Shown piece after piece: positions 62,986 through 64,000 of a stretch of DNA of 64,000 nucleotides. Location: NCBI GenBank assembly GCA_002633025.1, contig NMRB01000068.1, positions 352,894 to 416,893 on the forward strand, read 5' to 3'. Position 1 is the stretch's first letter. Each line of letters opens with the position of its first letter. Position numbers and translations under genes: made by a program. Below the pieces are notes generated by a model. That model made no database searches and was not told the DNA's origin. It saw nothing but the letters and a program-made list of their open reading frames with translations. The DNA is from Notospermus geniculatus. Lineage: Eukaryota; Nemertea; Pilidiophora; Heteronemertea; Lineidae.

Positions 62986-64000
62986 ACAGAGATGAAATGT
63001 TTTGAATCAATTATACGTTACTTATGACATATCTTTTAAGCCCTTTACAGGGCATTGACTTAGGCCTACACATTTTTTTCTGCGGATGTATTTTTTCATC
63101 CGTAAGAAGAGCCAGCTGCCTTCGGGCACCTGCACGAGGCAATCGGTAGCCTTCGGCAATACAATTATACGACAAGCCTATAAATACCAACGGCATGTTC
63201 ATAATCACGAATCGTTTTCCACAAGACAAGCACCATCTTCAGTATTGCACAACTGTGACCAAGTTGCCATTTTGTCAGTCATTCTGTTCACTTTGGGTTG
63301 GGAGAGCTTATATAAGACTTAAATACATGAATGAAGTGTATGCTGACTGATGTGTGTTCAATCATTCAGTCAAGACATGTCCATTTCACAAAGACTCTTT
63401 CCCTTCATCATAGGCCTACTGATTTAGTTTTACCACCAGTGGATTAGGATTATCTTTTGTGCACTTGGAACTCTTTTGTGTCTGTTTGGGCGGTGGAAGG
63501 GGTTTAAAGCAAGGAGGTGAACATTCGGCAGTGCAAGTCTGGCTTCCAAGACTGGCAGTCTGTAGGCCTACTCATGCAGGAGCTCCTGTTGGCCTGGGAC
63601 CGTTGTGATTCCTCGCGTTGGTGCCGTGCGTGTCTTCTCGACATGGACAAGGCGTTGGTGCCACAGACACGGCAGAGCATTCGTGCGTTCGCTTGATCCT
63701 GGCGTTGGTGCCACTGAATTCTAAGGTGATGGAACGTTTTTATCAATATACACCCCGTGCCCGTGCCAGCGTCCTCGTCCTGTGCCATTTAGCTATATTG
63801 CCCGTTACTGGACCAGTAACATTCCGGAAACTCGCAGCGCTGTGACTAACATGGTGAACAACTGTGATTGCAATAATTAACTTGCATCCTTTTTATTTTC
63901 AGATTTGTAAGATACACATGTATTTATATTCATTGTAAATACCATACACTCTTTTTGGTTGATAATGAATTTCTTTCATTGTAGGCCTTGTTACAAACAG

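Larger units (their letters stand above)
57256..64000. other. Upstream non-coding region, distal part
   Basis: No supportable gene. Contents are a loose direct repeat near 57708-57885 sharing GATATGTAAA and TTACACTTGC, the AAGATGGC tandem repeat at 58763, ACATGT/AGGCCT palindromes near 62365-62397 and the ACAnnTGT pair at 62968. A plus-strand acceptor-like CTTTTTATTTTCAG occurs near 63902, but no coding continuation can be judged before the window ends. Confidence 0.5.

Overview
This window is animal (metazoan) nuclear DNA. It has AT-rich non-coding sequence, spliced coding exons with consensus GT/AG sites, tRNA-derived SINEs, foldback elements and minisatellites, and nothing resembling prokaryotic gene density. 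Frequent AGGCCT and TACATGTA words, heavy allelic variation and the invertebrate-style Iroquois protein suggest a marine invertebrate bilaterian (lophotrochozoan, cephalochordate or ambulacrarian). I cannot name the species.

The only gene I can support is an Iroquois (Irx) TALE-homeobox transcription factor on the minus strand. I assembled five coding exons from splice sites and phase: 34806-34880, 24932-25153, 10069-10178, 7724-8061 and 4143-4786. Their lengths sum to 1389 nt, or 462 residues plus stop, with every junction in frame. Two exons (25 codons, and 36 codons plus 2 nt) are very short and are visible only through splicing logic and family resemblance. The protein has the invertebrate N-terminal Irx block, a complete 63-residue TALE homeodomain, an acidic stretch and the C-terminal Iro box.

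Layout: 1-4142 is downstream sequence and probable 3' UTR. 4143-34880 is the gene, with introns of about 9.7, 14.8, 2.0 and 2.9 kb holding most of the repeats. 34881-35700 is the 5' UTR and a GC-rich promoter-like interval. 35701-64000 has no supportable gene and looks like an upstream regulatory desert dotted with mobile-element remnants. It contains a CRE (TGACGTCA) cluster near 52.0-52.25 kb, paired AAGATGGCGGC motifs near 39.87 kb and a pair of ACAnnTGT (Iroquois-type) sites near 62.97 kb.

An assembly problem affects interpretation. Four tandem near-identical blocks (about 0.92, 1.39, 0.49 and 0.65 kb) each have a single N at the junction, exactly where the second copy begins. They look like both alleles joined end to end. 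One of these blocks duplicates Irx exon 2, so an automatic gene model may show a spurious extra exon. I found no novel multi-gene system here. The points of interest are the hidden Irx exons, the false duplications, several unclassified foldback elements and the candidate regulatory clusters.
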